Below, in pieces: positions 32,442 to 39,840 of a DNA stretch of 64,000 nt. The stretch spans positions 62,001 to 126,000 of the forward strand of contig NZ_QLTT01000004.1 of assembly GCF_003269295.1 (NCBI RefSeq), read 5' to 3'. Under the pieces are notes generated by a model that was not told the origin of the DNA, did no database searches, and saw nothing but the letters and a program-made list of their open reading frames with translations. Position 1 is the stretch's first letter, and every line of letters starts with the position of its first letter. The translations under genes and the position numbers were made by a program. This stretch comes from Lentzea atacamensis. Lineage in GTDB: Bacteria; Actinomycetota; Actinomycetes; Mycobacteriales; Pseudonocardiaceae.

Positions 32442-33068
32442 TCATCCCGAACTGTCCCGGAACAGGTCTATGGCCTGGGCACGATCTGCGACCTGCAACT
32501 TCCGGAGGATGTTGGACACGTGGTTGCGCACGGTTTTGGTGCTCAGGAACAACTCCCGCGCGATCACCGCGTTGCCCTTGCCGTCCGCCATGAGCCGGGC
32601 GACCTCGCGTTCGCGCCCGGTGAGCTCCGGGAGCGTGCTCGGACGTGGTGCGGTGGCGAAGAAGTCGAGCAACCGCGTGGCGACCGCAGGGCTGAAGATC
32701 GCCTCACCCTCACCGACGGCGCGCACGGCGTCCACGATCTGCTGAGGGCGCGAGGACTTCACCAGATACCCGCGCGCGCCGGCGCGCATCGCCGCGAACA
32801 CCGACTCGTCGTCCTCGAACATGGTCAGCACGAGCACGTGTGCGGACGGCCGTGCGGTGACGATCCGGCGGGTCGCCTCGACACCGCCGAGATCGGGCAT
32901 GTTGAGGTCCATCACGATCACGTCGGGTTGCAGCTGCTGCGCAAGCTCGACGGCGACCGTGCCACCGGATGCTTCGCCGACGACGTCGATGCCGCTGTCG
33001 GTCAGCGCCGCCATCACGCCGCGGCGGAACAGGGGATGGTCGTCCACGACCAGGGCGCGCAAGGTCAT
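32442..33068 (-). CDS. NarL/LuxR-family response regulator
   Basis: A 208-residue two-component response regulator. The receiver is complete: D9-D10, phosphoacceptor D54 in VIVMDLNMPD, T82 and K104. The C-terminal LuxR helix-turn-helix carries LTGREREVARLMADGKGNAV and ARELFLSTKTVRNHVSNILR. Its ATG overlaps the stop of the kinase gene by 4 bp, giving a coupled pair. The target genes are unknown; the nearest large unit is the injection-system locus. Confidence 0.92.
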   Translation of the reverse strand: MTLRALVVDDHPLFRRGVMAALTDSGIDVVGEASGGTVAVELAQQLQPDVIVMDLNMPDLGGVEATRRIVTARPSAHVLVLTMFEDDESVFAAMRAGARGYLVKSSRPQQIVDAVRAVGEGEAIFSPAVATRLLDFFATAPRPSTLPELTGREREVARLMADGKGNAVIARELFLSTKTVRNHVSNILRKLQVADRAQAIDLFRDSSG

Positions 33069-33703
33069 GACAGGGGGAGAGCGGCCGCGAGCCTGGTGCC
33101 GCCACCGTGCCGTGGCTCGACGCGGCAGTTCCCTCCGAGTTCGCTGGCTCGCCGGCGCATCGAAGCCAGACCCACCCCGGTCGACACCTCAGCCGCCCCC
33201 ACCCCGTCGTCGACAACCTCGGCGTGCAGCTCGGCGTCGAACCACAGCCGCACCTGGCACGTGCGCGCGTCGGCGTGGGTGACCACGTTCGTCAGCGCCT
33301 CGCGGATGATCTGGTACGCCGCCACGCTCACCGCGTCGGGCAGGGGCGGGATCTCGCCGAGCACCACGACGTCGATCGCGACGCGCAGCCTTGACCGCAG
33401 CGCCGCCACGAACTCCCCGACCGCGCCGACCAGTCCGAGCTTCGTCACCGAGGCCGGGTTCTCCCTCGCGACCAGCGCCCTGATGTCGTCGATCGCGGAG
33501 TGCATCTCGTCCTCCAGCGCCGCGAGCAACCGGGCGGCGCCAGCCGGGTCGGAGGTGAGCAGCTGCCGCGCCGACCGCAGTCCGAGAGCGACGGCGGCGA
33601 GGGACGGGCCAACACCGTCGTGGAGGTCCCGCAACACCGTGCGGCGGGCTTCGGCCGCACTCCGGGCGCACGAGTCCGCTGGCACGATGAATTGGCGGCG
33701 CAT
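33065..33703 (-). CDS. Short HisKA_3-type histidine kinase without sensor domain
   Basis: A 212-residue kinase. The phosphoacceptor His28 lies in VLRDLHDGVGPSLAAVALG (HisKA_3 dimerisation domain). A HATPase domain follows with the N box IIREALTNVVTHADA and a G box DDGVGAAEVSTGVGLASMRR. There is no input domain or membrane segment, so it is cytoplasmic and must receive its signal from another protein or through the short N-terminus. The start ATG has only weak Shine-Dalgarno support (ggagggaggg on the coding strand). It is coupled to the response regulator downstream. Confidence 0.9.
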   Translation of the reverse strand: MRRQFIVPADSCARSAAEARRTVLRDLHDGVGPSLAAVALGLRSARQLLTSDPAGAARLLAALEDEMHSAIDDIRALVARENPASVTKLGLVGAVGEFVAALRSRLRVAIDVVVLGEIPPLPDAVSVAAYQIIREALTNVVTHADARTCQVRLWFDAELHAEVVDDGVGAAEVSTGVGLASMRRRASELGGNCRVEPRHGGGTRLAAALPLS

Positions 33704-33911
33704 GCTCCCTCCCTCCCCGAAGATGACGTCGTTCGCGCGTCAGCGGCCGTTTCGGGTGTTCCCGATGGTGTGACCGCAAGTCGCCTGATCGGCCCATTCG
33801 CCGCCGTGGCGGGAGTGGGTGACGGCTTGTTCACACAGTGATGGAAGCGGGGGCGCCCGTGATACAGCCAGATGGAAGAACCAAATGGCCCGGTGAGCGG
33901 TACGGAGGTAT

Positions 33912-34520
33912 TTGTCGGCCGAACGGACGCTCCTACGAGGTATGGGAGTCGAGGCCCACGACCCTCGCTGGCTCACCGCCGTGCCGGGAGCCGAGCTGGT
34001 GGTCGGGCTGGACGATGTGGGTGAATGCGCCGCGGACGGTCACCGGGTGACCGTGATGATCGACCTCGTGCCGGACAACGTGCCATTGCTCCGAGACATG
34101 GCCACCGAGGCAGTGGGGGAGGGCGCGCGCAAGGTGCGGGTGCGCCCGCACGGCGTCGACCGGGTCGATCTCGTCTACGCGGCCGTGGAGCTGAACCGGG
34201 TCGCCGAGGACGACGCCGTCGAGGTCCAGTTCGACGTCACGTCCGCCGCACTGCTGCGAGCGGACCCTGCGGCGTTCGTCCGGGTCGACCCGCTCGTGGT
34301 CAAGGCGGACGGGACGGTCGTGCCGATCTGCGAGGGGCTGGAACGGTACGCGCTCGGATCGCTGGGCACGCTCGACGAGCTGGTGTCCGGATGGGATCCC
34401 GAGCCGGTCAGGGACCTGTGCCGGGTCGCCCTGGGCCGCGCGCTGGCCGACACCGGCCCGCTGGTCTCCTGGTACGAGCACCTCACCCGGACAGCAGCCG
34501 AGCTGCGGGCCGGGTGTTGA
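33912..34520 (+). CDS. Radical SAM-like C-terminal fragment (SPASM-like), N-terminal half missing
   Basis: A 202-residue protein, start TTG after cggaggt, or ATG at 33942. The C-terminal part (PLVVKADGTVVPICEGLERY, ALGSLGTLDELVSGWDPEPV, VSWYEHLTRTAAEL) looks like the end of actinobacterial radical SAM proteins of about 350-400 residues. The middle (HRVTVMIDLVPDNVPLLRDM) resembles the back half of the barrel. The CxxxCxxC cluster motif is absent, and a stop at 33894 closes the frame just upstream. It is either a remnant or a stand-alone domain. The 3' end overlaps the convergent PHP gene by 38 bp. Family assignment is tentative. Confidence 0.5.
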   Translation: MSAERTLLRGMGVEAHDPRWLTAVPGAELVVGLDDVGECAADGHRVTVMIDLVPDNVPLLRDMATEAVGEGARKVRVRPHGVDRVDLVYAAVELNRVAEDDAVEVQFDVTSAALLRADPAAFVRVDPLVVKADGTVVPICEGLERYALGSLGTLDELVSGWDPEPVRDLCRVALGRALADTGPLVSWYEHLTRTAAELRAGC

Positions 34521-35469
34521 TCACGAGGTCCGGCGTCACGCCGCACTCCTCCGCCCGCGCGCAACCGTAGTTCAGCCAGTCCAGCTGGCCGGGCGCGTGC
34601 GCGTCGCTGTCGATCGAGAACGTGCAGCCCGCGTCGACGGCGAGGCTCAGCAGCCTGCGCGGCGGGTCGAGGCGCTCTGGCCGTGAGTTGATCTCCACAG
34701 CGGTGCCGTGCTCAGCGCAGGCCTCGAAGACGCGTTCCGCGTCGAACTGGGACTCCGGGCGCCCCTTGCCCACGACGAGGCGGCCGGTGCAGTGGCCGAG
34801 GATGTCGACGTGCGGGTTCGCGACCGCCGTCACCATCCGTTCGGTCATCTCGGCCTTCGGCATCTTCAGTTTCGAGTGGACGCTCGCGACCACGACGTCC
34901 AGTCGTTCCAGCATGTCCTCGTCCTGGTCGAGCGAGCCGTCGTCGAGGATGTCGACCTCGATGCCGGTGAGGATCAGGAACGGCGCCAGTTCCACGTTCA
35001 GCTCGGCGACGACCTCGAGCTGCTTCTCCAGCCGGGCGCGGGACAGTCCATTCGCGACGGTCAGGCGCGGCGAGTGGTCGGTCAGCACCATGAACTCGTG
35101 GCCGAGGTCGCGGGCCGCCTCTGCCATCTCCCTGATCGGGCTGCCGCCGTCGGACCAGTCGGAGTGGACGTGGCAGTCGCCCTTGAGCTTCGCGCGCAGC
35201 TCCTCGCCGCCGCTGAGGTCGACGTGCCGGAGCTTCGCGAGGTAGGACGGCTCCCGGTTCGCGAGTGCGTCCACCACCACGCCGGCCGTCGCCTTCCCGA
35301 CGCCTTTCAGGTCGGTGAGCGTGCCGAGTTTCGCCCGCTTCTCGACCTCGGCGGGGTCCAGGTCGGAGATGACCGCCGCCGCGTTGCGGAAGGCCTGGAC
35401 GCGGTAGGTCGGCTCGCCCGCCCGTTCGAGGTGGAAGGCCACCTGCTTCAACGCCTTGACCGGATCCAT
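34483..35469 (-). CDS. PHP-domain phosphoesterase with helix-hairpin-helix region (PolX C-terminal-like)
   Basis: A 328-residue protein. Residues 1-80 resemble the helix-hairpin-helix region of family X polymerases (FHLERAGEPTYRVQAFRNAA, LTDLKGVGKATAGVV). The PHP domain follows with metal-binding motifs GDCHVHSDWSDGG, VLTDHSPRLTV, GIEVDILDDG, VASVHSKL, DILGHCTGR, EINSRPERLDPP and SIDSDAHAP. The polymerase core is absent, so it is a metal-dependent phosphoesterase and not a polymerase. I use the ATG at 35469, which has a good gaagagg site; an upstream in-frame start would add 10 residues. Confidence 0.88.
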   Translation of the reverse strand: MDPVKALKQVAFHLERAGEPTYRVQAFRNAAAVISDLDPAEVEKRAKLGTLTDLKGVGKATAGVVVDALANREPSYLAKLRHVDLSGGEELRAKLKGDCHVHSDWSDGGSPIREMAEAARDLGHEFMVLTDHSPRLTVANGLSRARLEKQLEVVAELNVELAPFLILTGIEVDILDDGSLDQDEDMLERLDVVVASVHSKLKMPKAEMTERMVTAVANPHVDILGHCTGRLVVGKGRPESQFDAERVFEACAEHGTAVEINSRPERLDPPRRLLSLAVDAGCTFSIDSDAHAPGQLDWLNYGCARAEECGVTPDLVINTRPAARLLSG

Positions 35470-35573
35470 ACCTCTTCCTACCAAATCCGCAGGCCGCACG
35501 CCGTGTACGGGGTTTCCCGGCAGATAAGCGGTGGTCGTTGTCGCCCGGCGCGGTGCCGAATAACTTCGCCGCC

Positions 35574-36341
35574 ATGTCGAGCAACCCGTTTTCGCTGATC
35601 GGACACGTCGCGCTGGTCACCGGCGGTACCAGGGGCATCGGTCTGGAAACGGTGCGCGCGCTGGCCCGCGCGGGGGCGAGCGTTGCCGTGGTCGCGCGGA
35701 CGGCCGAGACCACCAAGGAGGTCGCCGCGGCCGTCGAGCGCGAGTTCGAGGTCGAGGCACTGCCCGTCGTCGCCGACATCGGCCGCGACGACGAGATCTC
35801 CGGCGTCGTGTCGTCCGTCGCCGACCGCTTCGGCCGCATCGACGTGCTGGTGAACAACGCCGGTGCCGCACCGCCGTTCGGTCCGCTGATCGACGTGTCC
35901 GCCAAGGCGTTCGACAAGATCATGGCCGTGAACGTGCGCGCACCTCTGGCACTGACTCGCGCCGCTGTCGCCGCCGGTCTCGGCACGGGTGGCGGGTCGG
36001 TCGTCAACATCGTGTCCGCCGCCGGGCTGAAGGCAGAGCCGTTCATGGGGCTCTACTCCGCGGCGAAGGCGGCGATGATCAGCGCGACCCGGACGCTGGC
36101 CCGCGAGCTCGGTCCGGTGGGGATCCGGGTGAACGCGGTGGCTCCCGGCGTGATCCGCACGGACTTCTCCGCTGCCCTTGTGGGCAACGACGACCTGCAC
36201 GCCGCGGTGGTCGCCAAGACCGCGTTGGGCCGGGTCGGCGAGGCCGCGGAGGTCGCGGGCGCCGTGGCGTACCTGGCCTCACCGGCCGCCGCCTACACGA
36301 CGGGCTCGATCCTCATCGTCGACGGTGGGACGGTGGCGTGA
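35574..36341 (+). CDS. Short-chain dehydrogenase/reductase
   Basis: A 255-residue classical SDR. The cofactor motif TGGTRGIG is at residues 16-23, NNAG at 94-97, catalytic Ser148, Tyr161 and Lys165 (YSAAK), and the family end DFSAALVGNDDLH...GAVAYLASPAAAYTTGSILIVDGG. NAD(P)-dependent oxidoreductase of unknown substrate, similar in layout to FabG-like enzymes. A TTG 12 codons upstream is possible but unlikely. Its TGA overlaps the start of the DUF3237 gene, so the two are coupled and probably act on the same pathway. Confidence 0.9.
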   Translation: MSSNPFSLIGHVALVTGGTRGIGLETVRALARAGASVAVVARTAETTKEVAAAVEREFEVEALPVVADIGRDDEISGVVSSVADRFGRIDVLVNNAGAAPPFGPLIDVSAKAFDKIMAVNVRAPLALTRAAVAAGLGTGGGSVVNIVSAAGLKAEPFMGLYSAAKAAMISATRTLARELGPVGIRVNAVAPGVIRTDFSAALVGNDDLHAAVVAKTALGRVGEAAEVAGAVAYLASPAAAYTTGSILIVDGGTVA

Positions 36342-36754
36342 TGGAGCTCGTGCCGCTGGGAACCATGACCGCCCGTTTGCGCAAGCCTTACCTGCTCCCG
36401 AAAACGCCCTCGGGCGACCGGCTGATCTACGAGGTCGAGTCGGGCACGTTCGAGGGCGAGCGTTTGCGCGGCACGATGCACGGCACGTCGACCGCCGACT
36501 GGCTGACCATCGGCCCAGACGGCACTGCGACCCTGGACGTCCGTTCTGTACTGCTCACCCAGGACAACGCTTACGTGTATCTGCACTACTCAGGACGGGT
36601 TGACGTCTCGAATGGCTTCGGCCAGCCGTTGTACGCGGCTCCTCTCTTCGAGACCGGCGACGACCGCTACCGCTGGTTGAACCGCGTGCAGGCGGTCGCG
36701 AAGGGCGTGCTCGACGGCCTGGTCCTCACCTACGAGGTGTGCGAGGTGCGGTGA
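36341..36754 (+). CDS. DUF3237 family protein
   Basis: A 137-residue protein with the DUF3237 pattern: GDRLIYEVESGTFEGERLRG near the start, TADWLTIGPDGTATLDVRSV in the middle, and a C-terminal strand-rich part PLFETGDDRYRWLNRVQAVA. It is a small beta-barrel family of unknown biochemical role, often encoded beside oxidoreductases. The ATG overlaps the stop of the SDR gene. No signal peptide or membrane segment. Confidence 0.85.
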   Translation: MELVPLGTMTARLRKPYLLPKTPSGDRLIYEVESGTFEGERLRGTMHGTSTADWLTIGPDGTATLDVRSVLLTQDNAYVYLHYSGRVDVSNGFGQPLYAAPLFETGDDRYRWLNRVQAVAKGVLDGLVLTYEVCEVR

Positions 36755-36838
36755 ATTTCACCCGACCTTCGGGGGTTCCGATCGGGACGGCGACTGCGGA
36801 AGCGTCGTCGCCGACGACCGAATCGGAGGGGTGTCGCG

Positions 36839-38410
36839 GTGAAAAAGCGTTGGGGCGCGGCGGCTTTGGCCGCCCCGCTGCTCATGTCCCTGGTGGGAAC
36901 GGCCCATGCGGAACCGGGGCCGTTGGACGAGTACTACAACCAGACCGTCGCGTGGGCCGAGTGCCCGGCCGGCTGGGTGTCGCCGTCGACGGGTGTCGAG
37001 TGCGCCACGGTGATCGTGCCGATGGACTACAAGAACCCGGGCAACGGCAATCTGGAGATCGCGATCTCCCGCAAGAAGGCCACAGACCCCGCGCGGCGCA
37101 GAGGTGTGCTGCTGACGAACCCCGGCGGGCCGGGCGGATCCGGCCTCGGCGCTGTGCACTGGTTCAACGCGCAGACCGAGGTGCTGAAGATCTACGACGT
37201 GATCGGCATGGACCCGCGCGGCGTGGGCAGGTCCACGCAGCTGCGGTGCATCTCCACCCCGAGTGACGACGAGTTCCCCACGCGCCCAACGGATTCACAG
37301 CTCGCGAACTGGTCCGAGTACGCGCGCGCCGTCGAGGACAACTGCCAGCGCGGCGGCGGCGAGATGCGTCGCTTCGTGTCGACGATGAACACCGCCCGCG
37401 ACATGGACGTCATCCGCGGCGCGTTGGGGGAGAAGAAGGTCTCGTACGTCGGCTACTCGTACGGCACCCAGCTCGGCGCCGTCTTCGGCTCCATGTTCCC
37501 GAAGTCGCTGGATCGCAGCGTGCTGGACTCCGCGCTGGACCCGTTGAAGACGTGGCACGAGCAGGACGTCGACGTGGTGGACGCCATCACCGACAACCTT
37601 CGCAAGTGGACCGAGTGGACCGCGGCCCGCAACTCCACCTACGGGCTCGGGACCACGGCCGCGGCCGTGCGCGGTGAGCTGGACGCGATCGCCGCGAAGC
37701 TGAAGACCGGTCCGTTCGGCGGGTACGCGGACGTTTCGTCCTTCGACTACGCGGTGGGTGCCACCCGGTACCGTCGTTCGTGGGCGGCGTTCTCGCGTCA
37801 CATCGCTTCGATCAAGGCCGGGGTCGCCGATCCCGCCGAGGCGTCCGCGATCGTGGCGGCGTTGAAGAAGGGCGACATCGAGCCCACCTCGCCCGGCACG
37901 TACCAGGCCGTCACCTGCGAGTGGGACTGGTTCACCGACGTCAACACCTACTACAACGACATGAAGCGGTGGCGGGACACCAACCCGTACGGCGGGACCG
38001 TCGACTTCATGGCGCCCACCAACTGCACGTTCCGCGCGTTCAAGCGGCCGGAGAAGATTCCGGCCATCACGCGGAAGTACCCGGCCGGCATCGTGATCAA
38101 CTCCGACGGTGACACGCAGACTCCGCTCGCGAACGGGCGGGTCATGGCCGAGCACCTCAACGTTCCGTTGATCTCGGTGTCGAACGACGGGCAGCACGGG
38201 CACTACGCGTTGCGGCGCAACGCCTGCGTGGACGCGCTGGTCAACAAGTACCTGGTTTCCGGAATTCTGCCGGCGTCCCGGGTCACGTGTGCCGGTACGG
38301 ACATCGCGGAGAACGTGCCTCCGGGCACGGCGGCCACCATGGGCGTGCAGTCGGCGCGGCCGTTGAGCGACATCCTGGGCGAGATCGCGGCGGAGACGAA
38401 GCCGTTCTGA
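36839..38410 (+). CDS. Secreted alpha/beta-hydrolase, tripeptidyl aminopeptidase (TAP)-like
   Basis: A 523-residue exported serine hydrolase of peptidase family S33. The signal peptide is cleaved near residue 24 (GTAHA|EPG). The oxyanion region is TNPGGPGGSG near 100, the nucleophile elbow GYSYGTQLG near 204-212, Asp in INSDGDTQTPLANG near 420, and His in NDGQHGHYAL near 453. The C-terminal TAP domain is present. Such enzymes release N-terminal tripeptides from proteins outside the cell. GTG start with a gaggggtgtcgcg leader. A strong stem-loop terminator follows. Confidence 0.9.
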   Translation: MKKRWGAAALAAPLLMSLVGTAHAEPGPLDEYYNQTVAWAECPAGWVSPSTGVECATVIVPMDYKNPGNGNLEIAISRKKATDPARRRGVLLTNPGGPGGSGLGAVHWFNAQTEVLKIYDVIGMDPRGVGRSTQLRCISTPSDDEFPTRPTDSQLANWSEYARAVEDNCQRGGGEMRRFVSTMNTARDMDVIRGALGEKKVSYVGYSYGTQLGAVFGSMFPKSLDRSVLDSALDPLKTWHEQDVDVVDAITDNLRKWTEWTAARNSTYGLGTTAAAVRGELDAIAAKLKTGPFGGYADVSSFDYAVGATRYRRSWAAFSRHIASIKAGVADPAEASAIVAALKKGDIEPTSPGTYQAVTCEWDWFTDVNTYYNDMKRWRDTNPYGGTVDFMAPTNCTFRAFKRPEKIPAITRKYPAGIVINSDGDTQTPLANGRVMAEHLNVPLISVSNDGQHGHYALRRNACVDALVNKYLVSGILPASRVTCAGTDIAENVPPGTAATMGVQSARPLSDILGEIAAETKPF

Positions 38411-38450
38411 TCGTCTGAACGATCTTGTCAGACCTCGCGAGTACGTTGAA

Positions 38451-38485
38451 ACGCAGGGGTTCCCAGCTCGAGGGGACCCCTGCGT
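38451..38485. terminator. Stem-loop terminator between convergent genes
   Basis: Perfect 10-bp arms acgcaggggt / acccctgcgt around a 15-nt loop, 41 bp after the TAP-like gene and 11 bp beyond the end of the convergent esterase gene. Because it is symmetric it can serve both strands. Confidence 0.75.
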
Positions 38486-38495
38486 CAGCGCGTTC

Positions 38496-39716
38496 TCAGG
38501 CGAACCAGGTGCCGCCACCGGTTCGCCGGTACCCCAGCGCCCGGTACACCGCGTCCACCAGCGACTGCCCGCGCTCGTTCGCTCCGAGCCCGGGCCCCTG
38601 CCGGTTCATCGCGTACCCGAACGAGACCCGCGCCCGAGGGTCGGCGAACCCGAGCGAGCCGCCCATCCCGTTGTGCCCGAACGCCTCCTCGCTGACGAGC
38701 AGCCCCTCGCGGTCGTTCGGCGGCAGGTGGGCGTTGTCCGTGGCCTTCTGGAACCCGAGCCCGAACCGCGACGGCACCCCGACGACGGCGTCGAGCCCCG
38801 CCGCGGCGACGTTCGACATCTGCGGGATCTGCTCCGGCTCGACGAGCCGCACGCCGTTGTACTCCCCGCCCAGCGCCAACGGCCGGTACAGGCCGGCGAG
38901 CCCGCGGGCGTTGGAGATGCCGCCGATCGCGCCCATCTCCGCCGCGTGCGCGGCGCGGGAGTCGGACTCACCCGGCGCCATGTAGCCGCCGTTGTTGAGC
39001 AGCATCAGGCCGGGGACGGACTCGGGTTGCGTCAGAGCGGTGATGAACAGCGACGGCAGCAGGATGCCCGGCTGCGTCGGGTCGACCGGGATCGTGTGCG
39101 CGACATGGGGTTCGAGGTCCTCCGGCAGGCCCATCCAGAAGTCGAGGCCGAGCGGTCCGGACACCTCCTTCTCGAAGAACTGGCCCAGCGACAGGCCCGT
39201 GACGCGGCGGACGATCTCGCCGACGAGGAACCCGAACGTGAGGCCGTGGTAGCCGTGCTTGGTGCCCGGCTCCCACAGGGGTTTCTGGGCGGCGAGCTTG
39301 ACGGTGACCAGGTCCCGGTCGTAGAAGGCGCCGCCGGGCAGCCACTCGGTGAGCGCGGGCAGGCCCGCCTGGTGGCTCAGCACGTGCCGGACGAGCGTCG
39401 TGTCCTTGCCCTCGGCGCCGTACTCGGGCCAGTAGCGGGTGACCGGCGCGTTGAGGTCGAGTGCGCCGCGGGAGGCGAGCACGTGGGCGCACAGCGCGGT
39501 CGCGGCCTTCGTGCACGACCACACGTGGACGATGGTGTCCTCCGACCAGAGCCGGCCGGTGATGGGGTCGGCGACACCGCCCCAGAGGTCGACGACGGGC
39601 GCGCCGTCGAGGGTCACGTGCACGGACGCGCCCACCTCGCCGCGTTCGGCGAAGTTGCGTTCGAACTCGGCGCGCACCTCGGCGAACTGCGGGGCGCATG
39701 TTCCCTGGATCGACAT
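38496..39716 (-). CDS. Beta-lactamase-family serine hydrolase/esterase (EstB-like)
   Basis: A 406-residue class C beta-lactamase-like protein (penicillin-binding-protein fold). The catalytic S-x-x-K is SCTK at residues 67-70 (HVWSCTKAATALCAHVLASR). The second motif region is EPGTKHGYHGLTFGFLVGEI, and the C-terminal HNGMGGSLGFADP replaces the KTG box, typical for the esterase subgroup. No signal peptide, so it is cytoplasmic. The ATG at 39716 is 5 bp after gaggagg; longer upstream frames lack this. It is probably an esterase acting on small acyl esters, not an antibiotic resistance enzyme. Confidence 0.9.
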   Translation of the reverse strand: MSIQGTCAPQFAEVRAEFERNFAERGEVGASVHVTLDGAPVVDLWGGVADPITGRLWSEDTIVHVWSCTKAATALCAHVLASRGALDLNAPVTRYWPEYGAEGKDTTLVRHVLSHQAGLPALTEWLPGGAFYDRDLVTVKLAAQKPLWEPGTKHGYHGLTFGFLVGEIVRRVTGLSLGQFFEKEVSGPLGLDFWMGLPEDLEPHVAHTIPVDPTQPGILLPSLFITALTQPESVPGLMLLNNGGYMAPGESDSRAAHAAEMGAIGGISNARGLAGLYRPLALGGEYNGVRLVEPEQIPQMSNVAAAGLDAVVGVPSRFGLGFQKATDNAHLPPNDREGLLVSEEAFGHNGMGGSLGFADPRARVSFGYAMNRQGPGLGANERGQSLVDAVYRALGYRRTGGGTWFA

Positions 39717-39840
39717 CGATCCTCCTCTGGGGGAGCGGCGGTTGTCCCCAAGGGCATCACTGAGAGGCACCACGGATCAGTAGGGAACACTCAGCGGCTA
39801 ACGCGTCTGGCCTCAACCGGACCAATCAATCCTACTTAGA

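Noticed and set aside
38496-39716. Beta-lactam resistance gene
   Set aside because: The S-x-x-K serine is present, but there is no signal peptide and no KTG box; the esterase subgroup fits better.
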